Source: Halobacillus amylolyticus (lineage in GTDB: Bacteria > Bacillota > Bacilli > Bacillales > Halobacillaceae). Taken from it: a stretch of DNA of 64,000 bases. Shown here in pieces: positions 1-8,628 of the stretch; within the stretch, counting starts at the first letter, position 1, and every line of letters begins with the position of its first letter. Under the pieces are notes generated by a model. That model did not search any database, was not told the DNA's origin, and saw only the letters and a program-made list of their open reading frames with translations. The translations under genes were made by a program, and so were the position numbers. The stretch covers positions 744,001-808,000 of the forward strand of contig NZ_CP095075.1 in assembly GCF_022921115.1 (NCBI RefSeq), in the 5' to 3' direction.

Positions 1-390
1 AGAAATGGCAAGCACGACTGGGCTTTCATTCCTTAATGTTGCTTTTGCTGCCATTAACACAGGGGAATCCGTCAGGGCGTTGGCAAATTTACTTGTTGAG
101 TTCCCTGTCATCGGTGCAATCACCATACAATCAAGCGGATTCTTTGGACCAAGAGGTTCGGCATCAGGGATGGTCATAATCGCTTCTTTTCCTGTAATCT
201 TCTCAATTGTTTTCAAATGCTCTGCCGCTTCCCCGAATCTTGTATCCGTTTTTTGAACGGTATGGGATAAAATTGGAATCACATCTGCTCCAAGGTCCAT
301 AAGCTCCTGCAGCACAGGGAACACTTCATGATAGGTGCAATGGGAACCTGTTAAGCCAAATCCTATTTTTTTACCTTTCAAATTAACCAT
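1..390 (-). CDS. dpaB: Dipicolinate synthase subunit B (partial, 3' end outside window)
   Basis: Flavoprotein-like subunit of dipicolinate synthase (SpoVFB), which with DpaA makes dipicolinic acid from the dihydrodipicolinate branch of lysine synthesis in the mother cell during sporulation. The ATG at 388-390 overlaps the TAA of dpaA (TAATG), as expected for translational coupling. 130 codons are present before the window edge; the family is about 200 residues, so roughly the last third is missing. Visible motifs are the nucleotide-binding start GFGLTGSHC (residues 10-18) and a segment around CMVIAPMTGN that is typical of the flavoprotein fold. Identification rests on these motifs plus the adjacent dpaA. 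Confidence 0.93.
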   Translation of the reverse strand, partial: MVNLKGKKIGFGLTGSHCTYHEVFPVLQELMDLGADVIPILSHTVQKTDTRFGEAAEHLKTIEKITGKEAIMTIPDAEPLGPKNPLDCMVIAPMTGNSTSKFANALTDSPVLMAAKATLRNESPVVLAIS

Positions 391-1283
391 TAGTCATCCA
401 CCTTTCGATTACTTCTTAACAATTGCTGTGAAATCACATTTGCAATAATTCTTCCTGCTGTTTTTGGTGCAACAATCCCCGGCAACCCAGGAACTAATAT
501 CGATTTAATCCCTCTTTTTTCTGCATAGCGAAAATCTGTTCCGCCTGGTTTTGAAGCAATATCGAGGATTAACGCATGGGTCGGCAGCTTCTTGATAATT
601 GAAGCATCCACCACAGAAGCAGGAACTGTATTGAGTACCAGATCAAACGTGAGGTCGTGTAATGGCAGCGTCTCTATATCAAGTGGGGTCATCCCCATCT
701 CATAAGCCCTGGCAGCATCTTTTGACGAATGAACGGCTACCGTAACCTCTGCTCCTAATTGGTCAAAAGAACGTGCTAAACTCATTCCAACTCTTCCTAA
801 ACCTAATAGAAGTACGTGTGATCCATGAATGGTGAAATCTGTATGCTGGATTGCCATCATAATCGTGCCTTCTACTGTCGGTATCGAATTATATATCGCC
901 ACATCATCACGATTCATTAGCGGGATGAGCGACCTTTTTGACTTGTGAACAATTTGAGTAAGTGCCTCGTTTGTAATACCAGTAAATACCATACAATTTT
1001 CAGGGGTACGACTTAACCATTCTTCCTTTAATGGGATGGAGCGATTCGTAAAGACGCCATCTACACAGCCGTTTTCATCCGTTCCCGAAACAGGAAGAAT
1101 GACAGCATCAAGCCTTTCTACCTGATCACTGTCAAATTCAAGTTCGGTCGCTTCTGTAAAACTCCCGTTTAATTGGTCAAATCCGGCTAAATAGACTTGC
1201 ACACCCCACTCATTTAATCTTCGTATGATCTCAATTTGCCGGGCATCGCCCCCTATGACCGCTACATGATATCCTGTAAGCAT
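390..1283 (-). CDS. dpaA: Dipicolinate synthase subunit A
   Basis: Dehydrogenase-like subunit of dipicolinate synthase (SpoVFA), required for dipicolinate accumulation and spore heat resistance. The product is 297 residues, matching the B. subtilis protein from memory. It has an N-terminal fold beginning VIGGDARQ (about residues 9-16) and a second Rossmann nucleotide-binding loop LGLGRVG near residue 158. It is followed without a gap by dpaB. A sigma-K-like promoter lies 38-66 bp upstream, and a terminator separates it from ymxH, so dpaAB appears to form its own late sporulation unit, as spoVF does in B. subtilis. Confidence 0.96.
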   Translation of the reverse strand: MLTGYHVAVIGGDARQIEIIRRLNEWGVQVYLAGFDQLNGSFTEATELEFDSDQVERLDAVILPVSGTDENGCVDGVFTNRSIPLKEEWLSRTPENCMVFTGITNEALTQIVHKSKRSLIPLMNRDDVAIYNSIPTVEGTIMMAIQHTDFTIHGSHVLLLGLGRVGMSLARSFDQLGAEVTVAVHSSKDAARAYEMGMTPLDIETLPLHDLTFDLVLNTVPASVVDASIIKKLPTHALILDIASKPGGTDFRYAEKRGIKSILVPGLPGIVAPKTAGRIIANVISQQLLRSNRKVDD

Positions 1284-1320
1284 GCCGGATGTCTCCTTTA
1301 TAAGTGGTGTACTCTCCTTT

Positions 1321-1349
1321 TATCGTATGCAGAAAACCATTCTTAGTGA
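1321..1349 (-). promoter_or_regulatory. Putative sigma-K promoter of dpaAB
   Basis: On the minus strand the sequence reads TCAC, 16 bases, then CATACGATA. This fits the sigma-K consensus (AC at -35 and CATANNNTA at -10, spaced 16). It lies just upstream of dpaA, whose B. subtilis counterpart is transcribed by sigma-K RNA polymerase in the mother cell. A ribosome-binding site (AAAGGAG) follows before the start codon. Confidence 0.75.
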
Positions 1350-1364
1350 TTTGCAAATTTTGCT

Positions 1365-1398
1365 CAAAAAAATAGCCGCAACATTGAGTTGCAGGCTT
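1365..1398 (-). terminator. Intrinsic terminator after ymxH
   Basis: Read on the minus strand, a stem made of AGCC plus CAAC against GTTG plus GGCT, with a 5-base loop and a small internal mismatch, is followed by a run of seven T. It starts directly after the ymxH stop codon and isolates the pnp-ylxY-ymxH transcript from dpaAB. Confidence 0.8.
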
Positions 1399-1623
1399 TT
1401 AGCGATGTTTCTTTAATAAAATTGTGTCTTCACCTATAATCGATATTTGCTTCCACTCAATCTCGATGCTATCGCGACTCTTGAATAACCCCTCATTCAA
1501 AATAATTAGCGACTGTATCAAACCGTCTGGGTCAACAATTAAATCCGCCTTACCGAGGATTCCAAGTTTCTTTCCTTCCTCAACATCAATCACTTCTTTC
1601 TGGGAAAGTTCTCTTAGTCGCAA
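1399..1623 (-). CDS. ymxH: YmxH/YlmC family PRC-barrel protein
   Basis: Small 74-residue protein of the YlmC/YmxH sporulation-associated family, a single PRC-barrel-like domain. The pattern is an N-terminal MRLRELSQKEVIDV followed by GKKLG.LGKADLIVD and a C-terminal strand IIGEDTILLK. The molecular role is not known. Translation starts at a TTG preceded by GGAGGATGATAAACG; the site overlaps the end of ylxY, whose TGA lies only 6 bases upstream. In B. subtilis mlpA (ymxG) lies between ylxY and ymxH; here it does not. Confidence 0.85.
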   Translation of the reverse strand: MRLRELSQKEVIDVEEGKKLGILGKADLIVDPDGLIQSLIILNEGLFKSRDSIEIEWKQISIIGEDTILLKKHR

Positions 1624-1629
1624 CGTTTA

Positions 1630-2546
1630 TCATCCTCCTCTTTTTTCACTCATCAACTCGTTCAACGTACCAATTTTATAGTTTTTTTGAATAGCTGTAA
1701 CCAATTCCCCAAGACCCGCCGCAGTAACTGCTGTAGGATGCAGTAAAATGGTGGCGCCATTATGCAGCTTGCTGGTGACACGATGGAGAAACACCTCTTC
1801 CGTTGGATTTTTCCAATCGATGGAGTCGACTGTCCAGAGGATTGTGTGCATATTCTGCTCACGTGCTGCTTCAACGGCAGCCATCGTAAAACTTCCTGAA
1901 GGCGGAGCAAACCATTCAATATCCTGATCAATTAAACTTGACAAAATACTGTTCGCTTTTTCTAGATTTGCTGAGGCTTCAGCTTTTGACATCTGGGCAA
2001 AGTCTTTATGGTTATAACCATGACTACCAATCAGATGCCCTTCCTCTTCAATCATTTGAATAAGGTCCTTATGCTTAGCAGCAAAGGCACCATCGATAAA
2101 AAAGTTGGCCTTAACATGGTGATTCGATAACGTTTCAATCATATCAGGGATATATTCAGCCCCCAGGAAACATTAATCAGCAAGGAGACCATCTCTTTAT
2201 CAGGGTGGCCGCGGTAAATCGGAGATGCTTCCAAATCATCTAAAGAAACTTTTGGTGGTATCTGATCGAAAACGAGCTTATCTTCATCAAACTTGCCGTC
2301 TTTTTTCATTTTTTTATAAGATTCATCTACATTTACTTTCCTGCCATTCATCCCAGGTGTTTTCTTCCATACCGGATCAATTTGTGCATTCTCAGGTTTT
2401 ACATAGTAGTCCTCCTGCTTACTTTTAATAAGTTTGTATAAGTCATTTGATGAAGAGACGGGGTCGCTTCGATCTAAAGTTTGAAATGTGACATAGCATG
2501 TACAGAAGAGTAGTACGGCAGCTAAGATTTTTATGTATCCATTCAT
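1630..2546 (-). pseudogene. ylxY: YlxY polysaccharide deacetylase-like protein, frameshifted as read
   Basis: NodB-homology (polysaccharide deacetylase family) protein of sporulating bacilli with an N-terminal membrane anchor (hydrophobic residues 5-18 after MNGYIKIL). The reading frame breaks at a run of five G (plus strand C at 2160-2164). Upstream the frame ends VSLLINVSWG then diverges to a stop; adding one G makes it read WGAEYIPDM and joins it to the downstream frame containing NFFIDGAF, IGSHGYNH and the APPSGSF motif. The repaired product would be 305 residues, close to the B. subtilis size. ATG 2546 is preceded by AGGGGTGA. A homopolymer sequencing error is a realistic alternative to a true pseudogene. 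Confidence 0.85.
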
Positions 2547-2595
2547 AAGTAATTCACCCCTATTAAGAATGATATGCTTAATAAAGGCCATTTAG

Positions 2596-2898
2596 ACTTT
2601 TAGAGGTTGTTCAAAAAGTCACCAAATGATTAGAGGCGAATCTCTTCGTTGGCTTGCTTTTCCACCATTCACGTATCAATAAGCAGCAGCGGAACTTCTA
2701 CTAAAACCGTGCACAGTCCTGTGCACGGTTTTAGTAGAAGTCAGCACGTCCAGTGCAAGTCCGTTCCTGGGAAAAGAAGGAAACTTTTCTTTCCTTCGTG
2801 CGATGCCAATTCGGGGAAAATTTCCTTGATGCTTAAAGCTACGCTGCCTCGACCCTCTTTCTTCTAATTTGGAAACTTTTTGAACACTCACTTTTAAG
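2596..2898. repeat. Intergenic inverted-end repeat element A
   Basis: About 300 bp between ylxY and pnp with no credible gene. The left end reads TTTTAGAGGTTGTTCAAAAA and the right end, on the other strand, reads CTTAAAAGTGAGTGTTCAAA; both continue into a CCAAAT motif. Most of the interior (2631-2860) is closely similar, inverted, to element B at 6536-6947. It contains a 23-bp perfect palindrome at 2694-2741 and a GCAC-GTCCA-GTGC hairpin at 2744-2756. No transposase frame is present, so it resembles a non-autonomous MITE-like or structural repeat. It abuts the T-run of the pnp terminator. Confidence 0.75.
2694..2741. repeat. Perfect 23-bp inverted repeat with 2-base loop inside element A
   Basis: The arms 2694-2716 and 2719-2741 are perfect reverse complements separated only by TC at 2717-2718. 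One arm, read as GTGCACGGTTTTAGTAGAAG, is also present in element B at 6742-6761, but there it is not matched by a second arm. Such a hairpin could act as a strong RNA stem in the pnp-ylxY spacer. Confidence 0.85.
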
Positions 2899-2899
2899 C

Positions 2900-2932
2900 A
2901 AAAAAAAGAGACTGGCAAGCCAGTTTCTTTTT
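2900..2932 (-). terminator. Intrinsic terminator of pnp
   Basis: On the minus strand the stem GAAACTGGC/GCCAGTCTC with a short loop follows the pnp coding end and leads into eight T. Element A begins within two bases of the end of this T-run. Confidence 0.85.
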
Positions 2933-5049
2933 TACTCATTTGCTTCTTGTGCTTTCTTTTCGTCAACAAGGATCGCTTTACGAGAAAGATTAATTCTTCC
3001 CTGCTTATCGATCTCCTTGACTTTTACTTTAATTGTATCTCCTAGAGAAACAACATCCTCAACTTTTCCAATTCGCTCTTCAGCTAGTTCAGAAATGTGC
3101 ACAAGACCTTCTTTCCCTTTGAACAACTCAACAAATGCGCCAAACTTCTCGATTCGTTTTACTGTTCCATCGTAAATCTCGCCTGCTTCCACTTCTCTGA
3201 CAATATCTTCAATGATTTTCATGGCTACTTTGTTCATTTCAGCATCCGTAGAAGAAACAAATACGGTACCGTCTTGTTCGATATCAATTTTTACGCCGGT
3301 GTCATCAATGATTTGATTAATTTGTTTTCCGCTTGGACCAATCACATCGCGGATCTTATCAGGATTAATCTTCATCGTCATAATTTTAGGAGCATATTGG
3401 GAGAGTTCACCTCTCGTTTCTGAAATTGTCGCAAGCATTGACTTCAGGATTTCTTTACGTCCCTTTTTCGCTTGTGCCAGCGCCTCTTCCAAGATTTCGC
3501 GAGATAACCCATCAATTTTAATATCCATTTGAAGCGCGGTTACACCTTTTTCCGTACCTGCTACTTTAAAGTCCATGTCACCAAGGTGATCTTCCATGCC
3601 TTGAATATCTGTAAGGATACTGTAATCATCGCCAGATTTGACAAGGCCCATCGCAATACCGGCTACAGGAGCTTTAATCGGTACACCTGCGTCCATCATA
3701 GCTAATGTACTTGCGCAAATACTTGCCTGGGAAGTCGATCCATTTGATTCAAGAACTTCTGACACAAGACGCATCGTATAAGGAAATTCTTTTTCAGAAG
3801 GAATGACTACTTCAAGTGCGCGCTCACCTAAAGCACCGTGACCAATTTCTCGGCGACCCGGACCACGTATCGGTCCTGTTTCCCCTACAGAAAACTTAGG
3901 GAAGTTATAATGGTGCATAAACCGTTTTGATTCTTCCAGATCCAATCCGTCCAGAATCTGGACATCACCTAAAGCACCTAATGTACAAATGCTTAGAGCT
4001 TGGGTTTGTCCTCTTGTAAAGAGCCCGGAACCGTGTGTACGAGGTAGTACACCTACTCTGGAGGATAATGGACGAATTTCATCAACGCCACGTCCATCTG
4101 GGCGGATTTTGTCTTTGGTAATTAGACGGCGAACTTCTGCTTTTACAATGTCTTCCAAAATCGATTTGACTTGCTTAATCGTATCTTCATCTGCTTCCAT
4201 TTCTTCATAGTCTGCAACAATAGCCTTTTGGGCTTCGGCAATGGCCACTTCTCGTGCTTTTTTCTCTTCTGTTTTAATCGCAGCAACGATGGAGTCAGTT
4301 GCTTCAGCTTCGACTTTATCTTTTAAGTCCTGATCATGATCGAACAGCTGCACGTCCATTTTTTCTTTTCCAACGGCTGCAATGAGCTCCTCCTGGAAGG
4401 CCACTAAACGTTTAATCTCTTCATGACCAAACATGATGGCTTCAAGCATGTCCTCTTCGGATACTTCATTTGCTCCTGCTTCGACCATGTTAATCGCATC
4501 TTTTGTTCCGGCAACGGTTAAGTCGATATCACTATTTTCTTGCTGCTTGGTCGTTGGATTAATGATCAGTTCACCATCAACTCTTCCAATAATCACACCG
4601 GCAATCGGACCGCCAAATGGAATATCAGATATTCCCAAAGCAATAGAGGATCCAAGCATCGCAGCCATTTCTGATGAACAATCCTGATCAACACTCATGA
4701 CTGTACTAATCACTTGTACATCATTTCGGTAACCATCAGGAAACATAGGGCGTATCGGGCGGTCAATTAATCGGGAAGCCAATACAGCCTTATCACTTGG
4801 GCGCCCCTCGCGCTTAATAAAACCTCCTGGGATTTTACCGACCGCATATAATCGCTCTTCATAATTAACGGTGAGCGGGAAAAATGGTAAGTCCTTTGGC
4901 TCTTTGGAACCTGTTGCGGTTGAAAGAACCGATGTATCACCATAGCTGATCATAGCGGCTCCACTAGCCTGTTTAGCTAATTCTCCTACTTCAACAGAGA
5001 ATGTGCGACCTGCTACGTCAATCGAAAACACTTGTTTTTCTTCTGCCAT
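2932..5049 (-). CDS. pnp: Polyribonucleotide nucleotidyltransferase (PNPase)
   Basis: Phosphorolytic 3'-5' exoribonuclease that degrades mRNA, releasing nucleoside diphosphates; a trimer and degradosome partner in the cytoplasm. The 705-residue product has two RNase PH domains (about 12-145 and 320-460) flanking an alpha-helical region, a KH domain ([13 protein letters not shown], near 560) and a C-terminal S1 domain (about 620-690, with FGAFVELF). The start chosen is ATG at 5049 (MAEEKQVFS), preceded by GAGAGGAG; the longer frame to 5070 lacks such a site. It lies downstream of rpsO, as in B. subtilis, with the rpsO terminator in between. Confidence 0.97.
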   Translation of the reverse strand: MAEEKQVFSIDVAGRTFSVEVGELAKQASGAAMISYGDTSVLSTATGSKEPKDLPFFPLTVNYEERLYAVGKIPGGFIKREGRPSDKAVLASRLIDRPIRPMFPDGYRNDVQVISTVMSVDQDCSSEMAAMLGSSIALGISDIPFGGPIAGVIIGRVDGELIINPTTKQQENSDIDLTVAGTKDAINMVEAGANEVSEEDMLEAIMFGHEEIKRLVAFQEELIAAVGKEKMDVQLFDHDQDLKDKVEAEATDSIVAAIKTEEKKAREVAIAEAQKAIVADYEEMEADEDTIKQVKSILEDIVKAEVRRLITKDKIRPDGRGVDEIRPLSSRVGVLPRTHGSGLFTRGQTQALSICTLGALGDVQILDGLDLEESKRFMHHYNFPKFSVGETGPIRGPGRREIGHGALGERALEVVIPSEKEFPYTMRLVSEVLESNGSTSQASICASTLAMMDAGVPIKAPVAGIAMGLVKSGDDYSILTDIQGMEDHLGDMDFKVAGTEKGVTALQMDIKIDGLSREILEEALAQAKKGRKEILKSMLATISETRGELSQYAPKIMTMKINPDKIRDVIGPSGKQINQIIDDTGVKIDIEQDGTVFVSSTDAEMNKVAMKIIEDIVREVEAGEIYDGTVKRIEKFGAFVELFKGKEGLVHISELAEERIGKVEDVVSLGDTIKVKVKEIDKQGRINLSRKAILVDEKKAQEANE

Positions 5050-5115
5050 AAAGCACTTTACTCCTCTCAAAAAACAAAAATTGTAGAAATAGGGCCTATC
5101 TTAAAGTTTACACCC

Positions 5116-5137
5116 TTCTGTATGTAAACATACAGAA
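5116..5137. repeat. Short palindrome between rpsO and pnp
   Basis: TTCTGTATG and CATACAGAA pair perfectly around a four-base loop (TAAA on the plus strand). It follows the rpsO terminator directly in the direction of transcription and could be a backup terminator or an RNA processing site in the pnp leader. PNPase mRNA leaders are known autoregulatory targets in other bacteria; whether that applies here is unknown. Confidence 0.6.
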
Positions 5138-5162
5138 AAAGCGGGAATAACTCCCGCTTTTT
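5136..5162 (-). terminator. Intrinsic terminator of rpsO
   Basis: On the minus strand the stem AAAAAGCGGGA with its complement TCCCGCTTTTT follows the rpsO stop codon and ends in a T-run. Confidence 0.85.
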
Positions 5163-5171
5163 CTTCATACA

Positions 5172-5441
5172 TTAGCGACGTAAGCCGAGACTCTTAATTA
5201 ACTCACGGTAACGTGTAATGTCTTTATTACGTAGGTAGTTAAGCAAGTTACGGCGTTTACCTACCATTTTAAGCAATCCACGACGAGAATGGTGATCCTG
5301 CTTATGTGCACGCAGGTGTTCGTTCAGGCTCGTGATTTGTTCAGTAAGTACAGCAATTTGTACTTCTGCAGAACCTGTGTCGTTATCATGAGTTTTGTAC
5401 TCATTGATTAGTTCATTTTTACGTTCTTGTGTGATAGCCAT
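5172..5441 (-). CDS. rpsO: 30S ribosomal protein S15
   Basis: Primary 16S rRNA-binding protein of the small subunit platform. The 89-residue length is exactly that of the family, with the diagnostic helices and loop [20 protein letters not shown] near residues 51-70. The ATG is preceded by AGGAGGTG. It is monocistronic or semi-independent, bounded downstream by a terminator and upstream by a 130-bp leader that could carry S15 autoregulatory structure. Confidence 0.98.
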   Translation of the reverse strand: MAITQERKNELINEYKTHDNDTGSAEVQIAVLTEQITSLNEHLRAHKQDHHSRRGLLKMVGKRRNLLNYLRNKDITRYRELIKSLGLRR

Positions 5442-5571
5442 TATAGCTACACCTCCTAAAAATTTTCAGATTCCCTTTCCCCGAGCGGACGTCGGAGTTA
5501 CGTGCCGCCAAGCGAAGGTTCCATATTAAAGCGTACAGTTTTTGCGTCTAAAATGCAAGGAGAAACTGCTT
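5442..5571 (-). promoter_or_regulatory. rpsO leader with hairpin; possible promoter and S15-binding element
   Basis: Between ribF and rpsO. On the minus strand a possible promoter TTAGAC, 17 bases, TAATAT lies about 110 bp before rpsO. A downstream hairpin (5485-5508) pairs GCGG plus ACGT with ACGT plus CCGC around AACTCCG. S15 represses its own mRNA through structured leaders in many bacteria, including Geobacillus; matching this hairpin to that class is inference, and no covariation could be tested. Confidence 0.4.
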
Positions 5572-6510
5572 TTACCGGTTAAAAAAGCGACGGATTTCCG
5601 CTTCATCCTTCTCAAGCTGTGCAACAATCTGGTCAATACCTTTGAATTTTTGCTCAGCTCGGATATATTTATGAAAATATACTGTGAGCTCAGTCCCATA
5701 TAAATCCTGATCGAAGTCAAAAAGATATACCTCTAGCATTGGCACTGCACTGTTTTCTTGAAAGGTTGGCTTGACACCAAGGTTTGCCATCCCATAAAAT
5801 TGTTCACCCTGATAGGCAGCTTCAACTGCATAAACACCGGACTTCGGTAAGTAATATTCCTTCATGTTTGCCATATTAGCTGTTGGATAACCAATTGTTC
5901 GCCCACGCTTATCGCCTGAAACGACGGTTCCCCTGACATTGAATGTTCGTCCAAGCAGTTCACTAACCTCTATGACCTCTCCATCATCCAAAAGCTTACG
6001 AATTCTTGTTGAGCTCACTTTTGAGCTTTCCTGCTCCACTTTTTCAACAACGGTATAGGTTAACCGCCCCTGGGCATGTTCAGGAAGTGTCTCCATGGAA
6101 CCTTTTCCTTTATGACCATAACTGAAATCAAATCCTGCAACAACATGCTTAATGTTTAAACCAATGAAAAAATCATCGACAAACTGTTGTGGGGATAAAG
6201 CAGCTAATGACTGATCAAATCGTACAACAAATAAGTAATCAACTTCCATCGTTTCTAAAATATCTTGCTTCTCAGACAAGGGAGTAATGTACCTCGCATG
6301 CTGAACAGCTTTATTTAAAACGACAGAGGGATGGGGATCAAATGTCATAACTGCACTGGCTAAACCAAGTTGATCTGCTTTGTTTTGAGCGGTCGTAATT
6401 ACTTCTTGATGCCCTTTATGCACACCATCAAAGAATCCCACAGCAACAGCGCTCGGGTTAAGGTCAAAAGAAAAATCCGAATCTGATGCAGATAATTCAA
6501 TTGTCTTCAT
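5572..6510 (-). CDS. ribF: Bifunctional riboflavin kinase / FAD synthetase
   Basis: Converts riboflavin to FMN and then FAD (RibC in B. subtilis nomenclature). The 312-residue product has an N-terminal nucleotidyltransferase domain with GFFDGVHKGHQ (25-35) and VAGFDFSYGHKGKG, and a C-terminal flavokinase domain with GDKRGRTIGYPTANM (about 199-213). The start ATG at 6510 (MKTIEL) follows AGGTGAGTGAT; an upstream extension to 6555 runs into element B and is rejected. Only 26 bp separate the start from element B, so part of the ribF promoter region may be repeat-derived. Confidence 0.96.
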   Translation of the reverse strand: MKTIELSASDSDFSFDLNPSAVAVGFFDGVHKGHQEVITTAQNKADQLGLASAVMTFDPHPSVVLNKAVQHARYITPLSEKQDILETMEVDYLFVVRFDQSLAALSPQQFVDDFFIGLNIKHVVAGFDFSYGHKGKGSMETLPEHAQGRLTYTVVEKVEQESSKVSSTRIRKLLDDGEVIEVSELLGRTFNVRGTVVSGDKRGRTIGYPTANMANMKEYYLPKSGVYAVEAAYQGEQFYGMANLGVKPTFQENSAVPMLEVYLFDFDQDLYGTELTVYFHKYIRAEQKFKGIDQIVAQLEKDEAEIRRFFNR

Positions 6511-6535
6511 ATCACTCACCTGCTTTACTAAAAAA

Positions 6536-6947
6536 AATTTAAAGTATATGTTCAAAAGTTGCCAAATGAGAAGGTTGACTAAGGGCGCTACAACACGCGA
6601 GCGACGTCGACACTAGCACGTCCTGTGCGTCGCAAGAAGGTCGAGGCAGCGTAGTTTTGAGCACCAAGGAAATCTTCCCCGAATTGGCTTCGCACGAAGG
6701 AAAAGGGTCCTTCTTTTCCAAGGAACGGACTTGCACAGGACGTGCACGGTTTTAGTAGAAGTTCCACTGCTGCCTAATAATACGTGAGTAGCGAGGCCAC
6801 TTCAGAGAATGTCCTTCTTCGCTGCCTTGCCCCGAGGAATTTACTTCTTTGAATAGGCTCGTAGACACAAGGGCACACACTCTTCAAAAGCAAGCCAACG
6901 AAGAGATTCGCCGCTCATTTGGTGACTTTTTGAACAACCTCTTAAAA
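6536..6947. repeat. Intergenic inverted-end repeat element B
   Basis: About 410 bp between truB and ribF, without a credible gene. The right end on the minus strand reads TTTTAAGAGGTTGTTCAAAA and continues AGTCACCAAATGAGCGGCGAATC, nearly identical to the left end of element A; the left end reads TTTAAAGTATATGTTCAAAA. The interior 6630-6780 matches element A inverted over roughly 150 bp, and element B carries extra modules: 6575-6632, with a GTCCT hairpin and a GTCGACACTAG block shared with element C, and 6780-6890. The terminal TTTTAA includes the truB stop codon. Confidence 0.75.
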
Positions 6948-7838
6948 TACGCGGATGGGCTTTATTTTATTTGGTTTCGTTGGGTGAACCTGGTACATGG
7001 CTATCACTTCATGATTACAAATGACGCTAAATTCAGGTGCTGTTACTTCCTTTGGCTTTGGCAGTACTTGTCCATGCAGAATAGCCTGCTTATCCTGTTC
7101 AGAAACTTGAAAGGAAGACATATGTTCGAGACCTTTAGACAGAGGTAAAAGCAATTCTTCTTGCCGCTCCAGGTCAACATAATGCTGGACTTGTTCAAAG
7201 GTAAGGCAATCTTTTTTCCTAATCGCACCTGTTTGAGTGCGGATAAGTGCTGACATATGGGCCGGAAACCCAAGCTCCCTGCCAATATCCACACAAAGTG
7301 TTCGAATATATGTACCCTTGGAACAAACGACCCGGATCGGAACCGACTGCCGTTCGTCTTTTACTGGGAATGGTCTGTCAAGAAGCTCTATCGTTTTTAT
7401 GGTTACTTTTCGTTCAGGCCTATCTACTTCTATGCCTTCCCGTGCATATTGGTATAAACGTTTTCCCTTAACCTTTACTGCTGAATACATCGGCGGGACT
7501 TGTGTAATCTCTCCAATGAAAGATTTTAGAACGGACTGGATTTCACTGGCAGGAATTTCATCAACAACGGGCTTCTGGTCAACAACATCTCCAGAGGCAT
7601 CTTCCGTTTCCGTTGACGAACCTAACGTAATTACTGCTTCATAAACCTTCTCTGTATCTGTTAAAAAAGGGACGATTTTTGTTGCCTTGCCGACACAAAG
7701 CGGCAAGACCCCTTCAACATCTGGGTCCAGGGTTCCCGTATGACCGATCTTTCGAGTCTTTAACATGCCCCGTGCTTTGCTCACACAGTCATGTGATGTG
7801 TACCCTTTTTCCTTCCATAATGGGAGAATACCATGCAT
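6942..7838 (-). CDS. truB: tRNA pseudouridine(55) synthase
   Basis: Makes pseudouridine 55 in the T-loop of tRNAs. The product is 298 residues. The catalytic aspartate is D38 in GHTGTLDPD (32-40), and KARGMLK, GTYIRTLC and the C-terminal PUA-like domain are present. The start ATG at 7838 (MHGILPLWK) has a GGGGTGGA ribosome site; the longer frame to 7895 has no family similarity. The stop TAA is shared with the end of repeat element B. Upstream lies rbfA, the standard Bacillus order. Confidence 0.96.
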   Translation of the reverse strand: MHGILPLWKEKGYTSHDCVSKARGMLKTRKIGHTGTLDPDVEGVLPLCVGKATKIVPFLTDTEKVYEAVITLGSSTETEDASGDVVDQKPVVDEIPASEIQSVLKSFIGEITQVPPMYSAVKVKGKRLYQYAREGIEVDRPERKVTIKTIELLDRPFPVKDERQSVPIRVVCSKGTYIRTLCVDIGRELGFPAHMSALIRTQTGAIRKKDCLTFEQVQHYVDLERQEELLLPLSKGLEHMSSFQVSEQDKQAILHGQVLPKPKEVTAPEFSVICNHEVIAMYQVHPTKPNKIKPIRVF

Positions 7839-7874
7839 GAATTCCACCCCACAAACTTTATTATTGTACATAGA

Positions 7875-7901
7875 GAATCCGTGCATCCAAAGCACGGATT
7901 C
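7875..7901 (-). repeat. Hairpin between rbfA and truB
   Basis: GAATCCGTGC and GCACGGATTC are perfect 10-bp complementary arms around a 7-base loop, in the spacer after rbfA. No T-run follows on the minus strand (TCTATGTAC), so this is not a standard intrinsic terminator; an mRNA processing or stabilising stem is possible. Confidence 0.65.
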
Positions 7902-7968
7902 CCCTGTTGTTCACCTCTAGGGCGAAAGCAGACCTTTTTATCTTCATAAGGCGCTTTTACCTTTGTAC

Positions 7969-8319
7969 TTAGCTGTCCGTATCGTTCAGATCCTTAAGAA
8001 TCGTTTCAATGCGATTTCCACGTTCGATCGCTTCATCAAATTCAAACATGATCTCTGGAGTCTTACGTAAACGGATCCTTTGACCAATTTCCGAGCGAAT
8101 GAATCCTTTCGCTTTAGCTAAGCCAACAAGTGTATCATGTTTTTGCTTGTCGTCCCCAAGCACTGAAATGAAGATCTTGGCTTGTTGAAGATCACCGGTT
8201 ACTTTTACTTCCGTAACGGTAACAAAGCCTACTCTGGGATCCTTAATCTTCTTGCTGATGATATCGCTCATTTCTTTCTTCATCTGCTCACCGACACGGT
8301 TTGCACGTAAATCATTCAT
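7969..8319 (-). CDS. rbfA: 30S ribosome-binding factor A
   Basis: Cold-shock-linked 30S maturation factor that binds near the 16S rRNA central pseudoknot. The 116-residue product has a single KH-like domain with the typical start [26 protein letters not shown] (about 28-37) and the [17 protein letters not shown] stretch near 85-101. It lies between ylxP and truB, as in B. subtilis. Confidence 0.96.
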   Translation of the reverse strand: MNDLRANRVGEQMKKEMSDIISKKIKDPRVGFVTVTEVKVTGDLQQAKIFISVLGDDKQKHDTLVGLAKAKGFIRSEIGQRIRLRKTPEIMFEFDEAIERGNRIETILKDLNDTDS

Positions 8320-8349
8320 TCTACCTTCACCTCTTCGAAACTAAAACGT

Positions 8350-8628
8350 CTACAACCATTCTTGGACTGTTTCTGTTCGTTCTAATTCAGGAAATGAGTC
8401 AACGAAAGCTAAAGCCTGCTGGATTGTCTGTTCAGCAATCACTTTACTGCTTGAAATCGTAACAATTCCGATACATGTGCGCTGCCACAGGTTTTGATGG
8501 TCAAGCTCACTGACAGCTACATTGAATTCATTCTTCAGCCTCGTTTGTACTCTTTTAATAACAGAACGCTTTTCTTTTAAGGACTGGGCTTCATAGATTA
8601 TCGCTTCCACCTCAGCACTTAAAATCAT
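8350..8628 (-). CDS. ylxP: DUF503 family protein YlxP
   Basis: 92-residue protein of the DUF503/YlxP family, conserved between infB and rbfA in Firmicutes and suspected to help ribosome assembly; the function is unproven. Seen here are [20 protein letters not shown] at the start and an alternating strand-helix pattern with [17 protein letters not shown]. Its start overlaps the infB stop by four bases (ATGA), indicating translational coupling. Confidence 0.9.
   Translation of the reverse strand: MILSAEVEAIIYEAQSLKEKRSVIKRVQTRLKNEFNVAVSELDHQNLWQRTCIGIVTISSSKVIAEQTIQQALAFVDSFPELERTETVQEWL

Noticed and set aside
1..256. Plus-strand frame at the window start
   Set aside because: It is the antisense shadow of dpaB, which is clearly the coding strand.
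2676..2969. 97-codon minus-strand frame over element A and the pnp terminator
   Set aside because: It reads through a terminator and a 23-bp palindrome and overlaps the end of pnp; no ribosome site or similarity.
6539..6736. 65-codon minus-strand frame in element B
   Set aside because: It is low in complexity, shares sequence with the element A frame only because the DNA is repeated, and has no start signal.
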